This document shows positions 14,115-22,304 of a stretch of DNA of 25,844 nt, one piece after another (positions within the stretch are counted from its first letter, which is position 1; every line of letters begins with the position of its first letter). The position numbers and the translations under genes were made by a program. The DNA comes from JBDSRX01 sp047445235 (GTDB taxonomy: Bacteria; Patescibacteriota; Dojkabacteria; J137). The stretch covers positions 1-25,844 of the forward strand of contig JBLGEO010000082.1 in assembly GCA_047445235.1 (NCBI GenBank), in the 5' to 3' direction. Under the pieces are notes generated by a model, which ran no database searches, was not told the origin of the DNA, and saw only the letters and a program-made list of their open reading frames with translations.

Positions 14115-14150
14115 CAAAAAAGAGACCCTTTCGGGTCTCTTTAATTTTTA
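14115..14150. terminator. bidirectional intrinsic terminator between the DUF1232 gene and tsf
   Basis: Perfect stem AAAGAGACCC (14119-14128) / GGGTCTCTTT (14133-14142) with loop TTTC. T-rich tracts follow on both strands, strongest on the minus strand (T6). Confidence 0.9.
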
Positions 14151-14159
14151 ATGAGCTAC

Positions 14160-14810
14160 TTATTCTTCAACAATCTCCTCACCTTCTGCATCTAAGTTTG
14201 CAGAAATATTAGATTCACTTACTTGAAATTTATGGAATTGAGTAATCTGGATTTTCTCTCCAGTCTTAGCAATCAACTCATTCAAGTAGTCTCCTACTGT
14301 CTTAGATTCATCTGAGAATAAAGGCTGCTTTAATAAAACAGTTTCCTTATAAAACTTCTCTAATTTACCATCAATAATAGTCTTTCTAATATTCTCTGGC
14401 TTATCTTCTAGTCCTTGCTCTGCTGCAGTAAGTTCTCCAGCTAAAGTATTCTTGTCTATAGATTTTATTGTTACATACTTTGGGCTAACTGCTGCAATAT
14501 GCAATGCAATGTCTGATGCAAACTTGTTAAATTCTTCGCTTTTTGCAGCAAAGTCTGTCTCACAAGCAACTTCTACAACGACTACTACTTTCTTATTAGG
14601 ATGTACATAAGTTCCAATTATTCCATTCTCTGCAACCTTTCCTTTTCTCTTCTCTGCTTTTGCCATTCCCTTCTCTCTTAAGTATTTTACTGCCTTATCC
14701 ATATCTCCTTCTGCAGCAGTTAATGCTTCTCTAACTGCATTTACGCCTACTCCAGATCTTTGTCTTAATTCTTTTATTTGATCTAATGTGATCTCCATCT
14801 TCTTTGTCAT
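14160..14810 (-). CDS. tsf: elongation factor Ts
   Basis: Nucleotide-exchange factor for EF-Tu. The N-terminal UBA-like domain has LRQRSGVGVNAVREAL (about 15-30) and GDMDKAVKYLREKGM. The core has the invariant VVEVACETDFAAKSEEF (about 77-93). At 216 residues it is a short EF-Ts with a single core subdomain, compared with 283 in E. coli. It follows rpsB (69-bp gap) in the usual rpsB-tsf operon and ends at a shared terminator. Confidence 0.97.
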   Translation of the reverse strand: MTKKMEITLDQIKELRQRSGVGVNAVREALTAAEGDMDKAVKYLREKGMAKAEKRKGKVAENGIIGTYVHPNKKVVVVVEVACETDFAAKSEEFNKFASDIALHIAAVSPKYVTIKSIDKNTLAGELTAAEQGLEDKPENIRKTIIDGKLEKFYKETVLLKQPLFSDESKTVGDYLNELIAKTGEKIQITQFHKFQVSESNISANLDAEGEEIVEE

Positions 14811-14879
14811 ATGGTTTAATTTAACAATTAGTTAAGTTATTACGAATTAACAAGTTTCGCTTTTTTATTGCTTAATTTA

Positions 14880-15929
14880 TTAAGCTTTTGAAGCTTTCTT
14901 TGCCTTTGGTGCAGCTTTTTTAGCTACTGGCTTTTTTGCTTCTGTTTTCTTTGTTTCTTTCTTTTCTACTTTAGCAGGTTTTTCTTCCTTTTTAGAAACT
15001 GTTTTTACTTTTTTAGGAGATTTTTTCTCTTCTGCCTCTTCCTTTACTCTTTCTAGAATACCTTTATTTGTTTTTGTTGATGGTTTTGCTGTAATACTCT
15101 TATTTACTGTTGGCTGCATTGCTACGCTCTCTTGTGCCACTCCTAAGTCTGAGATAATGATTTTTGCTTCTTCTTCTACATTATTTGCTTTAATAATTTG
15201 AACCTCTACTTTAGAGTAATCTTTAAGTTCATGCTTAACTCCAGCTCCTTTGTTTCCTACAATAATTGCATCTCCTAATGTTCTTAGAACCATCATGATT
15301 GATTTAATTGCATCATCGTTTGCTGGAATTACATAATCTACTAAGTCTGGGTCGCAGTTTGTATCTACAATTCCTACTACTGGAACTCCAACTTTTCTTG
15401 CTTCTTTTACAGCTGATTTCTCAAAGTTAGTATCTAAAATTACAATTGCTGTTGGTTTTGTCTCTAATGTTTTAATTCCAGAATATAATCTGTTTAGTTT
15501 TTGCCATTCTTTTTTCATTAACGCTACTTCGTACTTAGTTCTATCTTTAACTCCTTCTTCAAAACCTTTCTCTAAACTTCTTAATTTGTTTAAACTTAAT
15601 TTAATTTTTGAGAAATTAGTGAATAATCCTCCAGCCCATCTCTTATTAATAAAGAATGCGCCAGCTCTCACTGCCTCTTCTTTTAGTAATTCAGATGCTT
15701 GCTTTTTGCTTCCTACAAATAGAATACCTCCTTTTGAAGCGGCTTCTTCTAGGAATTTAACTGCATCTTCAAGACCTTTAATAGTCTTTTCTGCATCGAT
15801 GATATGAATGTGATTCTTTTCTCCGAAGATGTATTTGCCCATTTTAGGGTTCCATCTCTTAGTTTGGTGTCCAAACTGTGCACCTGCTTGTAGCAATTCT
15901 TGTGCTGTTGGTATCTTTACGTCTGCCAT
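14880..15929 (-). CDS. rpsB: 30S ribosomal protein uS2 with long Lys/Ala-rich C-terminal tail
   Basis: Residues 1 to about 230 are a standard uS2 (LLQAGAQFGHQTKRWNPKMGKYIFGEKNHIHIIDAEKT, then NKRWAGGLFTNF and VDTNCDPDLVDYVIPANDDA). The remaining ~110 residues, absent from typical 230-260-aa homologues, become increasingly basic and end in KK, KP, KA repeats. The tail is likely disordered and exposed on the ribosome surface. A ~100-nt leader with hairpins precedes the gene. Confidence 0.96.
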   Translation of the reverse strand: MADVKIPTAQELLQAGAQFGHQTKRWNPKMGKYIFGEKNHIHIIDAEKTIKGLEDAVKFLEEAASKGGILFVGSKKQASELLKEEAVRAGAFFINKRWAGGLFTNFSKIKLSLNKLRSLEKGFEEGVKDRTKYEVALMKKEWQKLNRLYSGIKTLETKPTAIVILDTNFEKSAVKEARKVGVPVVGIVDTNCDPDLVDYVIPANDDAIKSIMMVLRTLGDAIIVGNKGAGVKHELKDYSKVEVQIIKANNVEEEAKIIISDLGVAQESVAMQPTVNKSITAKPSTKTNKGILERVKEEAEEKKSPKKVKTVSKKEEKPAKVEKKETKKTEAKKPVAKKAAPKAKKASKA

Positions 15930-16030
15930 ATTCCTTTAATTATAAAAAATATATTTATCCTAGCGTTCGCTAAGAAATCACTTCCACAGATTAGGTACTA
16001 AAACCAAGGAAAACATCTGTGTGTTGGTAT
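15930..16030 (-). promoter_or_regulatory. structured 5' leader of rpsB
   Basis: Between the predicted transcription start near 16030 and the ATG, the minus strand holds a CACAGAT/ATCTGTG hairpin and a TAGCG-AA-CGCTA hairpin. In many bacteria uS2 represses its own rpsB-tsf mRNA through such leaders. The position fits, but no known consensus was recognised. Confidence 0.4.
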
Positions 16031-16036
16031 GCTTGA

Positions 16037-16066
16037 ATTATATCAGAGGTGTCAATGAATGAGCAA
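16037..16066 (-). promoter_or_regulatory. promoter of rpsB-tsf (extended -10 TGATATAAT)
   Basis: On the minus strand a perfect TATAAT (16042-16037) is preceded by TGA, and TTGCTC lies about 18 bp upstream. Confidence 0.65.
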
Positions 16067-16085
16067 TAGTAATATATTTTAATAG

Positions 16086-16114
16086 TTGTCATGAGTATAG
16101 TCAGGTGATAAAAT
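16086..16114 (+). promoter_or_regulatory. promoter of the 130-aa orphan gene (TTGTCA-N17-TAAAAT)
   Basis: -35 TTGTCA (16086-16091), a 17-bp spacer, and -10 TAAAAT (16109-16114) preceded by TGA (extended -10). It lies 27 nt before the ATG. Confidence 0.65.
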
Positions 16115-16140
16115 CCCGTAATAATTTTTAAAGTTAACAT

Positions 16141-16533
16141 ATGAACTTTACAGATATGCCTAGTATTTTCGATGCTGAAGAAAAGATTGATTGGCAAACA
16201 AGGTATATTATGGGATTATTTCATACATACCCAAGACAGCTCCCCCTTTCAATTACTGCATACAGAGATTTGAATGACCCTGAAGTCGCAAAGTCAAGAT
16301 TCTTAGCTGACACTCAAGAAACTATTGAATTACTAACTCATAGATGGGCAGATATATCACTTATGAATCTGGATACTCTAAACGTAAAAGTAGCAGATTT
16401 ATTAAACCAGTTTCAAATTGAAGATAATGAAATAAGAGAAAGACTTGTTGCTATATTAATCAAAGTTGGGGCAGCATTATCCAATAAATATGAGTCTGAT
16501 GGTTATAGGAAATCGGATGTTGCAGTGGAATAA
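16141..16533 (+). CDS. hypothetical helical protein, 130 aa
   Basis: I do not recognise the family. It is soluble, probably all-helical, with no signal peptide or TM. Features include DWQTRYIMGLFHTYPRQLP (22-40) and a central HRWADISLMNLDTLNVKVADLL helix pair. It has a good promoter and an intrinsic terminator, so it is likely a real single-gene unit. It is divergent from rpsB and convergent with the next small gene. Confidence 0.75.
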   Translation: MNFTDMPSIFDAEEKIDWQTRYIMGLFHTYPRQLPLSITAYRDLNDPEVAKSRFLADTQETIELLTHRWADISLMNLDTLNVKVADLLNQFQIEDNEIRERLVAILIKVGAALSNKYESDGYRKSDVAVE

Positions 16534-16550
16534 TTACTAACCGATTATTG

Positions 16551-16586
16551 ATAAAGAAAAACCTCCTTTCGGAGGTCTTTCTTTAT
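16551..16586. terminator. bidirectional intrinsic terminator between two small genes
   Basis: ATAAAGAAA/TTTCTTTAT and ACCTCC/GGAGGT form a 15-bp stem with one A-C mismatch around a TTTC loop. T-rich tracts lie on both sides. Confidence 0.85.
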
Positions 16587-16593
16587 CTACACG

Positions 16594-16776
16594 TTATTTT
16601 ATAACGTTAGCTAGATGCAAAAGGTAGATACCTAAGCAAGTTGAGACAAAAAGTATGCCCCAACATAAACTTAAGCCTATTGGGGATTCCCAACTAGCCC
16701 AAGAGTTCCATGCTTTCCATGGTCGCTCTTGCCACCCTTCCTTCTGCTGGACATTAGATTTCTCTTTCTGATCCAT
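16594..16776 (-). CDS. small single-TM protein, 60 aa
   Basis: A polar Trp-rich N-terminus (KEGWQERPWKAWNSWASWE) is followed by one membrane helix (about 33-55). It has no recognisable family. Its own promoter-like element upstream and a terminator downstream support a real gene. It could be a membrane-anchored small protein; it is not a shadow of another frame, since no gene overlaps it. Confidence 0.6.
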   Translation of the reverse strand: MDQKEKSNVQQKEGWQERPWKAWNSWASWESPIGLSLCWGILFVSTCLGIYLLHLANVIK

Positions 16777-16880
16777 ACTATAAAAGGTAACTTAAATAAA
16801 ATAAGTTCCTTGACTTTTTATTTATGTGGGCACCAATCTATTGTTCCAAAGGAAAGAACTTGGTGTTATTCCATCGAGAT

Positions 16881-16910
16881 ACTATATCATAACAATAATG
16901 AAACTAGCAA
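16881..16910 (-). promoter_or_regulatory. promoter of the 60-aa TM gene (TTGCTA-N18-TATAGT)
   Basis: On the minus strand, -35 TTGCTA (16910-16905), an 18-bp spacer and extended -10 TGA-TATAGT (16886-16881). The predicted 5' UTR is about 100 nt and contains a CACCAA/TTGGTG hairpin. Confidence 0.5.
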
Positions 16911-17021
16911 CCTTTGATGTCATTGCGAGTAGCATTATCAACCTGATAATCCCATGATTTTAGTTATTGATCAATTTAAGCGATGACTGGCAGGGGAAGC
17001 TAAGTATCTTAGGATATCGGG

Positions 17022-17083
17022 GTTTGGGGTAAAAGGAGTTGCCGAATCCCACGTAATAGTTCCGGCGTCCTTTTACCCCGAAA
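17022..17083. repeat. long hairpin (16-bp stem with one bulge)
   Basis: GGGGTAAAAGGA (17026-17037) pairs perfectly with TCCTTTTACCCC (17068-17079). GTTT/AAAC extends the stem past a one-base bulge, and GCCG/CGGC pairs inside. No T-run follows on either strand, so it is not an ordinary terminator. Confidence 0.7.
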
Positions 17084-17091
17084 CTTTTGCA

Positions 17092-17114
17092 GCACTTTTA
17101 GTTATTAAAAGTGC
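17092..17114. repeat. 9-bp perfect hairpin
   Basis: GCACTTTTA/TAAAAGTGC with a 5-nt loop. No T-run follows on either strand. Confidence 0.7.
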
Positions 17115-17126
17115 GAAAGAAGAATT

Positions 17127-17194
17127 AGTGTGCAAAGCAACCATTGAGTGATTTACAATCTATGAAATGTGGTGGTGACGGCTCTGCCGTCTAG
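17127..17194 (+). repeat. dispersed intergenic element, copy 2
   Basis: Shares AGTGTG..CAAAGCAACCA at its start and ATCTAT-A, GGTGGT-ACGGC-GCCGTCTAGA at its end with copy 1 at 11640-11710. Confidence 0.6.
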
Positions 17195-17218
17195 ATCCTG
17201 AAACAAGTTCAGGATGAC
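17194..17218. repeat. REP-like palindrome behind topA
   Basis: ATCCTGAA-acaag-TTCAGGAT, an 8-bp stem, abutting copy 2 of the dispersed element. It lies 13 nt after the topA stop and may stabilise or end its transcript. Confidence 0.65.
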
Positions 17219-17230
17219 ATGATGGAAGTT

Positions 17231-19441
17231 CTACTCTTCTTTCGCTTTCTTTGGCTTCTTAATCCTAATTATGTCCTTCTCTTTTGGATAATCAGGATGT
17301 GCCCAGAAGAAACCGAATTTTCCTTTCTTTAAAAGATAATCTCTCTTATCTTTTGTTTGTGGAATTTCTCCATACATTTCGATAAGTAGGTCTCTTTTTG
17401 GTGTTAAAGGTTGTGCATCTTTAACCTTCGGATAGTCTGGATGTGCCCAGAAAGATCCAAATCTTCCAGTCTTAATTACATAATCTACTCCCTCTTTTGT
17501 TTTTGGAGCTGGGTCGTATCTAGAAAAATCAATTTCTTTCATTACTTGTCCATTTACTTCAGTTTCCAAGCTCTTCATTCCTTTACATTTAGGATAATCA
17601 GTACAGCTTAAGAACTTACCGTATCGGCCTAATTTGATAATCATAGGTTTTCCGCACACAGGACATTTTTCATCGCTTTTTCCTAACTCTGTGAATTCTT
17701 TTCTTGGAATATTCTTATCTTGTTTTGCAACTTCCTTTTCGAATGGGAAGTAGAAATCTCCAAGGAATTTAATCCAGTCTAACTTTCCTTCTGCAACTTT
17801 ATCTAAGTCGTCTTCAATTCCTGCTGTAAATCCATAGTTAACAATCTGCTCAAAGTATTTAACTAGAAGACTATTAACAACTCTTCCTGTATCTGTTGGC
17901 TTTAAATATTTATTTTCAGACTCTGCATACTTTCTTGCAAGCAATGTAGAAATAATGCTTGCGTATGTGGATGGTCTTCCAATGCCAAGCTCTTCAAGCT
18001 TTTTTATAAGTGTTGCTTCGCTATATCTAGCTGGTGGTTGAGTAAAGTGTTGAATTCCATCAAATTCTTTTTGACCTAACTTATCTCCTATATTCATTTC
18101 TGGCAATATAGTTTCGTTAAGTTTTTCTTTCATAACTTTAAGGTAACCATCAAAGATTACAGTTTTGCCGTTGGCTTTAAACGTATACTTTCCAATTTCT
18201 ACATACATAGACAAGCCTAAGAATTCTGCAGCAACCATTAATGATGAGAGAGCTTTTGCCCATATCAAATTATATAGTGCTGCTTGTTCTCCCTCTAATC
18301 CTAGATCTTGTGCTTTCTTAAAGAAGCTTGTTGGTCTAATACATTCATGAGCTTCTTGTGCTGACTTGTTGCTAGATGCATAAGCTGTAACTTTCTCTGG
18401 AAGATAGTTATCTCCTAAATTTTTCTTTATGTACTTAACAGCTTCAGCAACTGCTGGAGCAGACATACTTACCGAGTCTGTTCTCATGTATGTAATAAAA
18501 CCAGCTTCATAAAGCTTTTGGGCTATAGACATTGTTCTTTTTGAGGAATAGCCAAGAACATTAACTCCAGCTTGTTGTAATGTACTTGTTATGAATGGTG
18601 GCCTTGGATTTCTTTTCGATTTTGCCCTTTCTATATTAGAGATTACCCACTTTTCGTCTTTAACATCTTCTATAACTTTCTCTGCTTCTTTCTGCACCGT
18701 TAGCTCTGGTTTCTTGTTGCTTATCTTGAATAAGTCGAACTGAATTAGATCTTCTGGAACTTTAAGTGGCTCTTCTTCTGCGTCTTTATCTGTAAGTTTA
18801 TAGTTAACAACATATTTTGGTTTTGTATCTTTATGGTCTGCGAATGCTTCTACAGTCCAGTATTCATCTTTTTTGAAAGCTTCTCTTTCTTCTTCTTTTT
18901 CTACAACAAGTCTTAACGCAGCAGATTGAACTCTTCCAGCGGAAAGACCAAATGTAATTTTTTTCCATAAAAGCGGAGAAAGCTTATAACCAACTAATCT
19001 ATCTAAGAATCTTCTAGCTTGCTGTGCATTTACAAGATCCATATTAATATCTCTCGGGTGTGCAATCGCATCTTCAATGGCCTCTTTTGTAATTTCGTGG
19101 AAGACAATTCTCTCTAAAGGTCTCTTTCCTTTATGCTTTCCTTTCTCATCAATAACTCCAAGTTCTTTCGCGATGTGCCAACCGATTGCCTCTCCTTCTC
19201 TATCTAAGTCGGATGCAATTATTAGTTTATCTGCACCTTTGAACGCTCTCTTAATATCTGCTAACGCTTCTTTCTTTGTAACTACATAGTCAGCCTTAAA
19301 GTTATTCTCAGGATCTATTCCAGTAGTAGACTTTGGTAGATCTACAACATGACCTTTAGATGCGATTACATGGTAATCCTTCCCAAGGTACTTCTTTATT
19401 GTCTTTGATTTTGACGGTGACTCTACTACAACTAAGTTCAT
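17231..19441 (-). CDS. topA: DNA topoisomerase I (type IA)
   Basis: Relaxes negative supercoils by passing strands through a transient break. The Toprim domain (1 to about 115) has Glu7 and the D78-x-D80-x-E82 triad. The catalytic Tyr318 lies in GFITYMRTDS, with Arg320 beside it. One intact zinc ribbon, C593/C596/C613/C619, follows. Two further C-terminal units (GRFGSFWAHPDYP and GKFGFFWAHPDYP) keep the ribbon's sequence pattern but have lost all cysteines. The 736 residues are usual. It is last in the mreB-PBP-dprA-topA series, 6 bp after dprA. Confidence 0.98.
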   Translation of the reverse strand: MNLVVVESPSKSKTIKKYLGKDYHVIASKGHVVDLPKSTTGIDPENNFKADYVVTKKEALADIKRAFKGADKLIIASDLDREGEAIGWHIAKELGVIDEKGKHKGKRPLERIVFHEITKEAIEDAIAHPRDINMDLVNAQQARRFLDRLVGYKLSPLLWKKITFGLSAGRVQSAALRLVVEKEEEREAFKKDEYWTVEAFADHKDTKPKYVVNYKLTDKDAEEEPLKVPEDLIQFDLFKISNKKPELTVQKEAEKVIEDVKDEKWVISNIERAKSKRNPRPPFITSTLQQAGVNVLGYSSKRTMSIAQKLYEAGFITYMRTDSVSMSAPAVAEAVKYIKKNLGDNYLPEKVTAYASSNKSAQEAHECIRPTSFFKKAQDLGLEGEQAALYNLIWAKALSSLMVAAEFLGLSMYVEIGKYTFKANGKTVIFDGYLKVMKEKLNETILPEMNIGDKLGQKEFDGIQHFTQPPARYSEATLIKKLEELGIGRPSTYASIISTLLARKYAESENKYLKPTDTGRVVNSLLVKYFEQIVNYGFTAGIEDDLDKVAEGKLDWIKFLGDFYFPFEKEVAKQDKNIPRKEFTELGKSDEKCPVCGKPMIIKLGRYGKFLSCTDYPKCKGMKSLETEVNGQVMKEIDFSRYDPAPKTKEGVDYVIKTGRFGSFWAHPDYPKVKDAQPLTPKRDLLIEMYGEIPQTKDKRDYLLKKGKFGFFWAHPDYPKEKDIIRIKKPKKAKEE

Positions 19442-19447
19442 ATTTTA

Positions 19448-20512
19448 TTAATTTAAGTTAGCTACTCTTTTATATTTTCCCTCTGTGGTTAAGCTTATAT
19501 AGCCTTTTAACTCGAGACTTGATAATGTTCCTATAGTATCAGAAATGTCACTCTTTACTATTGCGTTTATTTGCTCAACGTACATAGAATCAATTAAAGC
19601 ATTGTAAGTTCTTATTTCCTTATCTGTCAAGTTTTTCAAATTTTGACTACCAATAACACTCTGATTTTTAGGTAAATCCATCGCGTTCAGAATATCATCA
19701 ATTGTTGTAACAAGTCTAGCATTACCACTCTTTATTAGGTTATTTGTTCCAATGCTTACGATACTATCTGTATTTCCTGGAACAGCAAATACATGTTTCT
19801 TATACTTTGATCCAAGTTCTGCAGTTATTAATGCTCCAGATTTTTCCCCAGCTTCTACAACTAATATTGCTTGAGAAAGTGCCGCAACTATTCTATTCCT
19901 TGCTGCAAATGACCATCTACTAACTTCTTGCCCTGGGAAAGCATCTGATAAAACTATACCACCATTGTCTAGTATCTCTTTATATAGATCAGTATTGTTA
20001 GCTGGAGTTGGTACATTTGGCGAGGAAGCTAAGACTGCTATTGTATCTCCATTTACTTGAAGACAGCCAAGATGTGCTTCTTTATCTATACCAAATGCCA
20101 TACCGCTAATCACAGTGAATCCATTACTAGAAAGCTCACTACTAATTTTTCTTGTAAACTTCTTTCCAGATTCAGTAGGAGTTCTTGTTCCAACAATTGA
20201 GATTGTTTTATAGAACAATTCCGTTCTCCAAGTTCCTTTGTAAAAAATTATTGCTGGAGGATTTTTAATATTCCTTAGATTCTCTGGATAGTCTGAATCG
20301 AGTATAAATTTATAACTGATGTTTTGCGTATCAAGAAGAGTTAAACTATGGGGTATATTGTAATCGTCAATGCTACTAATGTTATAACGTGAGTATTCAA
20401 TCTTAGTTAAATTAGCAAAATTAGCTATTATATTCAGAAGTTTTGAGTTACTTAAATCACTTTTAAGTCTCAGGTTTAATATTATGTTTTTTAATTTGTC
20501 CGAATCTTCCAT
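19448..20512 (-). CDS. dprA: DNA processing protein DprA
   Basis: Binds incoming single-stranded DNA and loads RecA during natural transformation. From the ATG at 20512 it is 354 aa. The Rossmann-like core starts at SIVGTR (about 105-110, the GSR-type phosphate-binding motif), followed by GMAFGID (137-143) and SGALITAELG. The C-terminus carries a winged-helix-like domain (about 290-354). An upstream ATG at 20560 would overlap the PBP gene by 47 bp; the TAGTATG junction favours 20512 and translational coupling. Confidence 0.95.
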   Translation of the reverse strand: MEDSDKLKNIILNLRLKSDLSNSKLLNIIANFANLTKIEYSRYNISSIDDYNIPHSLTLLDTQNISYKFILDSDYPENLRNIKNPPAIIFYKGTWRTELFYKTISIVGTRTPTESGKKFTRKISSELSSNGFTVISGMAFGIDKEAHLGCLQVNGDTIAVLASSPNVPTPANNTDLYKEILDNGGIVLSDAFPGQEVSRWSFAARNRIVAALSQAILVVEAGEKSGALITAELGSKYKKHVFAVPGNTDSIVSIGTNNLIKSGNARLVTTIDDILNAMDLPKNQSVIGSQNLKNLTDKEIRTYNALIDSMYVEQINAIVKSDISDTIGTLSSLELKGYISLTTEGKYKRVANLN

Positions 20513-20513
20513 A

Positions 20514-22304
20514 CTAAGCGTCACACCCAGGTGCATTATTTGCATAAACACAACGGACAAACTCCTTAAGCAAGTTCCCTATTAAGAATCCGCCACCTCC
20601 GTATCTTAAATGGAAAGCGAGAGAATAACTCTTGTTGTTATAGTCAAAAGTTCCAACTATCCAGCCGTGAGTTCTATACACTTGCTCACCATTTACATTT
20701 TCGTAAGCTTCTGCAGTTCCAGTTTTTACTCGAAGATTGCCAGGAAGATCATGTAGGAAATAGTATACAGTACCTTCTGGGTTATTCGCAACTTGGGACA
20801 TTCCACTATTTATTAGTCCAAGTGTTTCATCGCTGATTGGTATTGTCTTAGCTACGGTTGGATCGATTTGTTTCACTATATTTTTATATACATCTTGTAC
20901 ATTCTTTAATATATGAGGCTGGTAGTAAACCCCTCTATTAGCAATGGTAGAGGCCACCATAGCCATCTGAATTGGAGTAACTAAAATTGAACCTTGACCG
21001 ATTGCAGTGTTACAAGTATCTCCATCAAACCAGTTTAAACTTGTTGTCTCTTTCCTATACTCAGGTGAATCCATAATTCCTGCGTTCTCGCCTATCAAGT
21101 CAATGTCTGTCTTCTGTCCAATGTTAAATAAGTTAGCTGAATTTTTAAAGGAGTCAAACCCGCTATTTTTGTACTGTTGTAGCAGGTAGTTACAGAAGAA
21201 CATGTTACTAGATTTATACAAAGCTCTTTCGATATTTTCAAAGCCAAACTGCTGTTTTCCATATTCACAGAAATTATATCCACCTCCCAAGTTTAAGCAA
21301 CCTTGAGATAAGAAGGTACTACTCCTATCAACAACTCCATTTTGCAATAAGTTATAGCCGGTAATGATTTTAAATATTGATCCAGGAGCATCTGGGCTAT
21401 TTACTGCCTTGTCATTGAAAGGTGCATCCCTGTCGTTAAGTAATGCCTGATAATTATCTGCACTTATTCCAGTAAGAAGGTCGTTTGTATTAATACCTGG
21501 AAAGCTTGCGAGGGTAACAACCTCACCATTTGAGTCATCAATTATAGCCCCACCTCCACCTGCAGCGTTATCTTCCTCACTATGTTTTGCTAAAAGCCTA
21601 TACAATAATGTTTGCCAGTTATTATCTATAGTAAGATTTATATTATCTCCAGGCTCTGGATTTTGCTGAACTTCAACATCTCCAACATAGTACTTCTTTC
21701 CCTTTGTTCCCTTTAGCAAATCTTCATATTGGAACTCCATCTTATAACTACCAACATAGTCATCGTTGGAGTAACCGTTCTTAAGATCCTCCTCAGTTGC
21801 CTTCCCTACATAACCAATAGTATGAGTATACTCGTAAGGAAAGTTATAGTATCTCCTTGTTACGAAAGATACATTGTAGAAGCTATTGTCTGGATAAGTA
21901 TCTTTGAATAGCTTTGCTTGAGAATCAGTCAAATCAATTATAGAAACAGAAGTTATTTTCTCATCGCTAAGCTGAGTTACTACAGTTGAGTTTGAGGTAA
22001 AGTCAAACTTGTTGTCTTGAATGAATTTAGCTATATTTGCTATCTTATCTATATTCAAGCTAACCTTATTAATCTTTATAGAGAAGACTTCCTGACTACT
22101 TGTAAGTTGAACTCCATTTCTATCGAAGAAGTTACCTCTCATCGGCTGTAAATCAATTTCACCTAGGTTTAAATCTATAGATTTATTAATGTAATTCTTA
22201 GCAGACAATTGTAATCCTAGTGAATACACTGAAAAAAGTCCGAAAAGGAATAATGTTCCTCCTGTAAGAAAAATATTCTTTTTTACGATTAAATTGTTAT
22301 TCAT
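20514..22304 (-). CDS. mrdA: class B penicillin-binding protein, PBP2/MrdA-like transpeptidase
   Basis: Cross-links peptidoglycan. One N-terminal TM (about 11-31), a dimerisation/pedestal domain starting at PMRGNFFDRNG (54-64), and a transpeptidase domain with SIFK (Ser309, Lys312), SSN (365-367) and KTG (527-529). The 596 residues are typical. Its position just downstream of mreB points to the elongation (Rod) complex, hence PBP2 rather than FtsI; sequence alone does not settle this. Confidence 0.9.
   Translation of the reverse strand: MNNNLIVKKNIFLTGGTLFLFGLFSVYSLGLQLSAKNYINKSIDLNLGEIDLQPMRGNFFDRNGVQLTSSQEVFSIKINKVSLNIDKIANIAKFIQDNKFDFTSNSTVVTQLSDEKITSVSIIDLTDSQAKLFKDTYPDNSFYNVSFVTRRYYNFPYEYTHTIGYVGKATEEDLKNGYSNDDYVGSYKMEFQYEDLLKGTKGKKYYVGDVEVQQNPEPGDNINLTIDNNWQTLLYRLLAKHSEEDNAAGGGGAIIDDSNGEVVTLASFPGINTNDLLTGISADNYQALLNDRDAPFNDKAVNSPDAPGSIFKIITGYNLLQNGVVDRSSTFLSQGCLNLGGGYNFCEYGKQQFGFENIERALYKSSNMFFCNYLLQQYKNSGFDSFKNSANLFNIGQKTDIDLIGENAGIMDSPEYRKETTSLNWFDGDTCNTAIGQGSILVTPIQMAMVASTIANRGVYYQPHILKNVQDVYKNIVKQIDPTVAKTIPISDETLGLINSGMSQVANNPEGTVYYFLHDLPGNLRVKTGTAEAYENVNGEQVYRTHGWIVGTFDYNNKSYSLAFHLRYGGGGFLIGNLLKEFVRCVYANNAPGCDA

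Larger units (their letters stand above)
16777..17230. other. topA-side intergenic region with several hairpins, no gene
   Basis: From the topA stop going left: a REP-like hairpin, an ACGGC hairpin at the end of dispersed element copy 2, a 9-bp hairpin at 17092-17114, a long hairpin at 17022-17083, and then the promoter of the 60-aa gene. A GTCATTGCGAG word at 16919-16929 resembles another common extragenic repeat. No open frame here looks coding. Confidence 0.65.

Noticed and set aside
16980..17115. tmRNA, SRP RNA or RNase P RNA in the hairpin-rich spacer
   Set aside because: None of the conserved core words (tRNA-like ends, GGAAGNAGCAG-type SRP tip, GAGGAAAGTC of RNase P) is present on either strand.
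20513..20560. Longer DprA starting at 20560
   Set aside because: It would overlap the PBP gene by 47 bp; the ATG at 20512, directly after the PBP stop, fits translational coupling and family length better.
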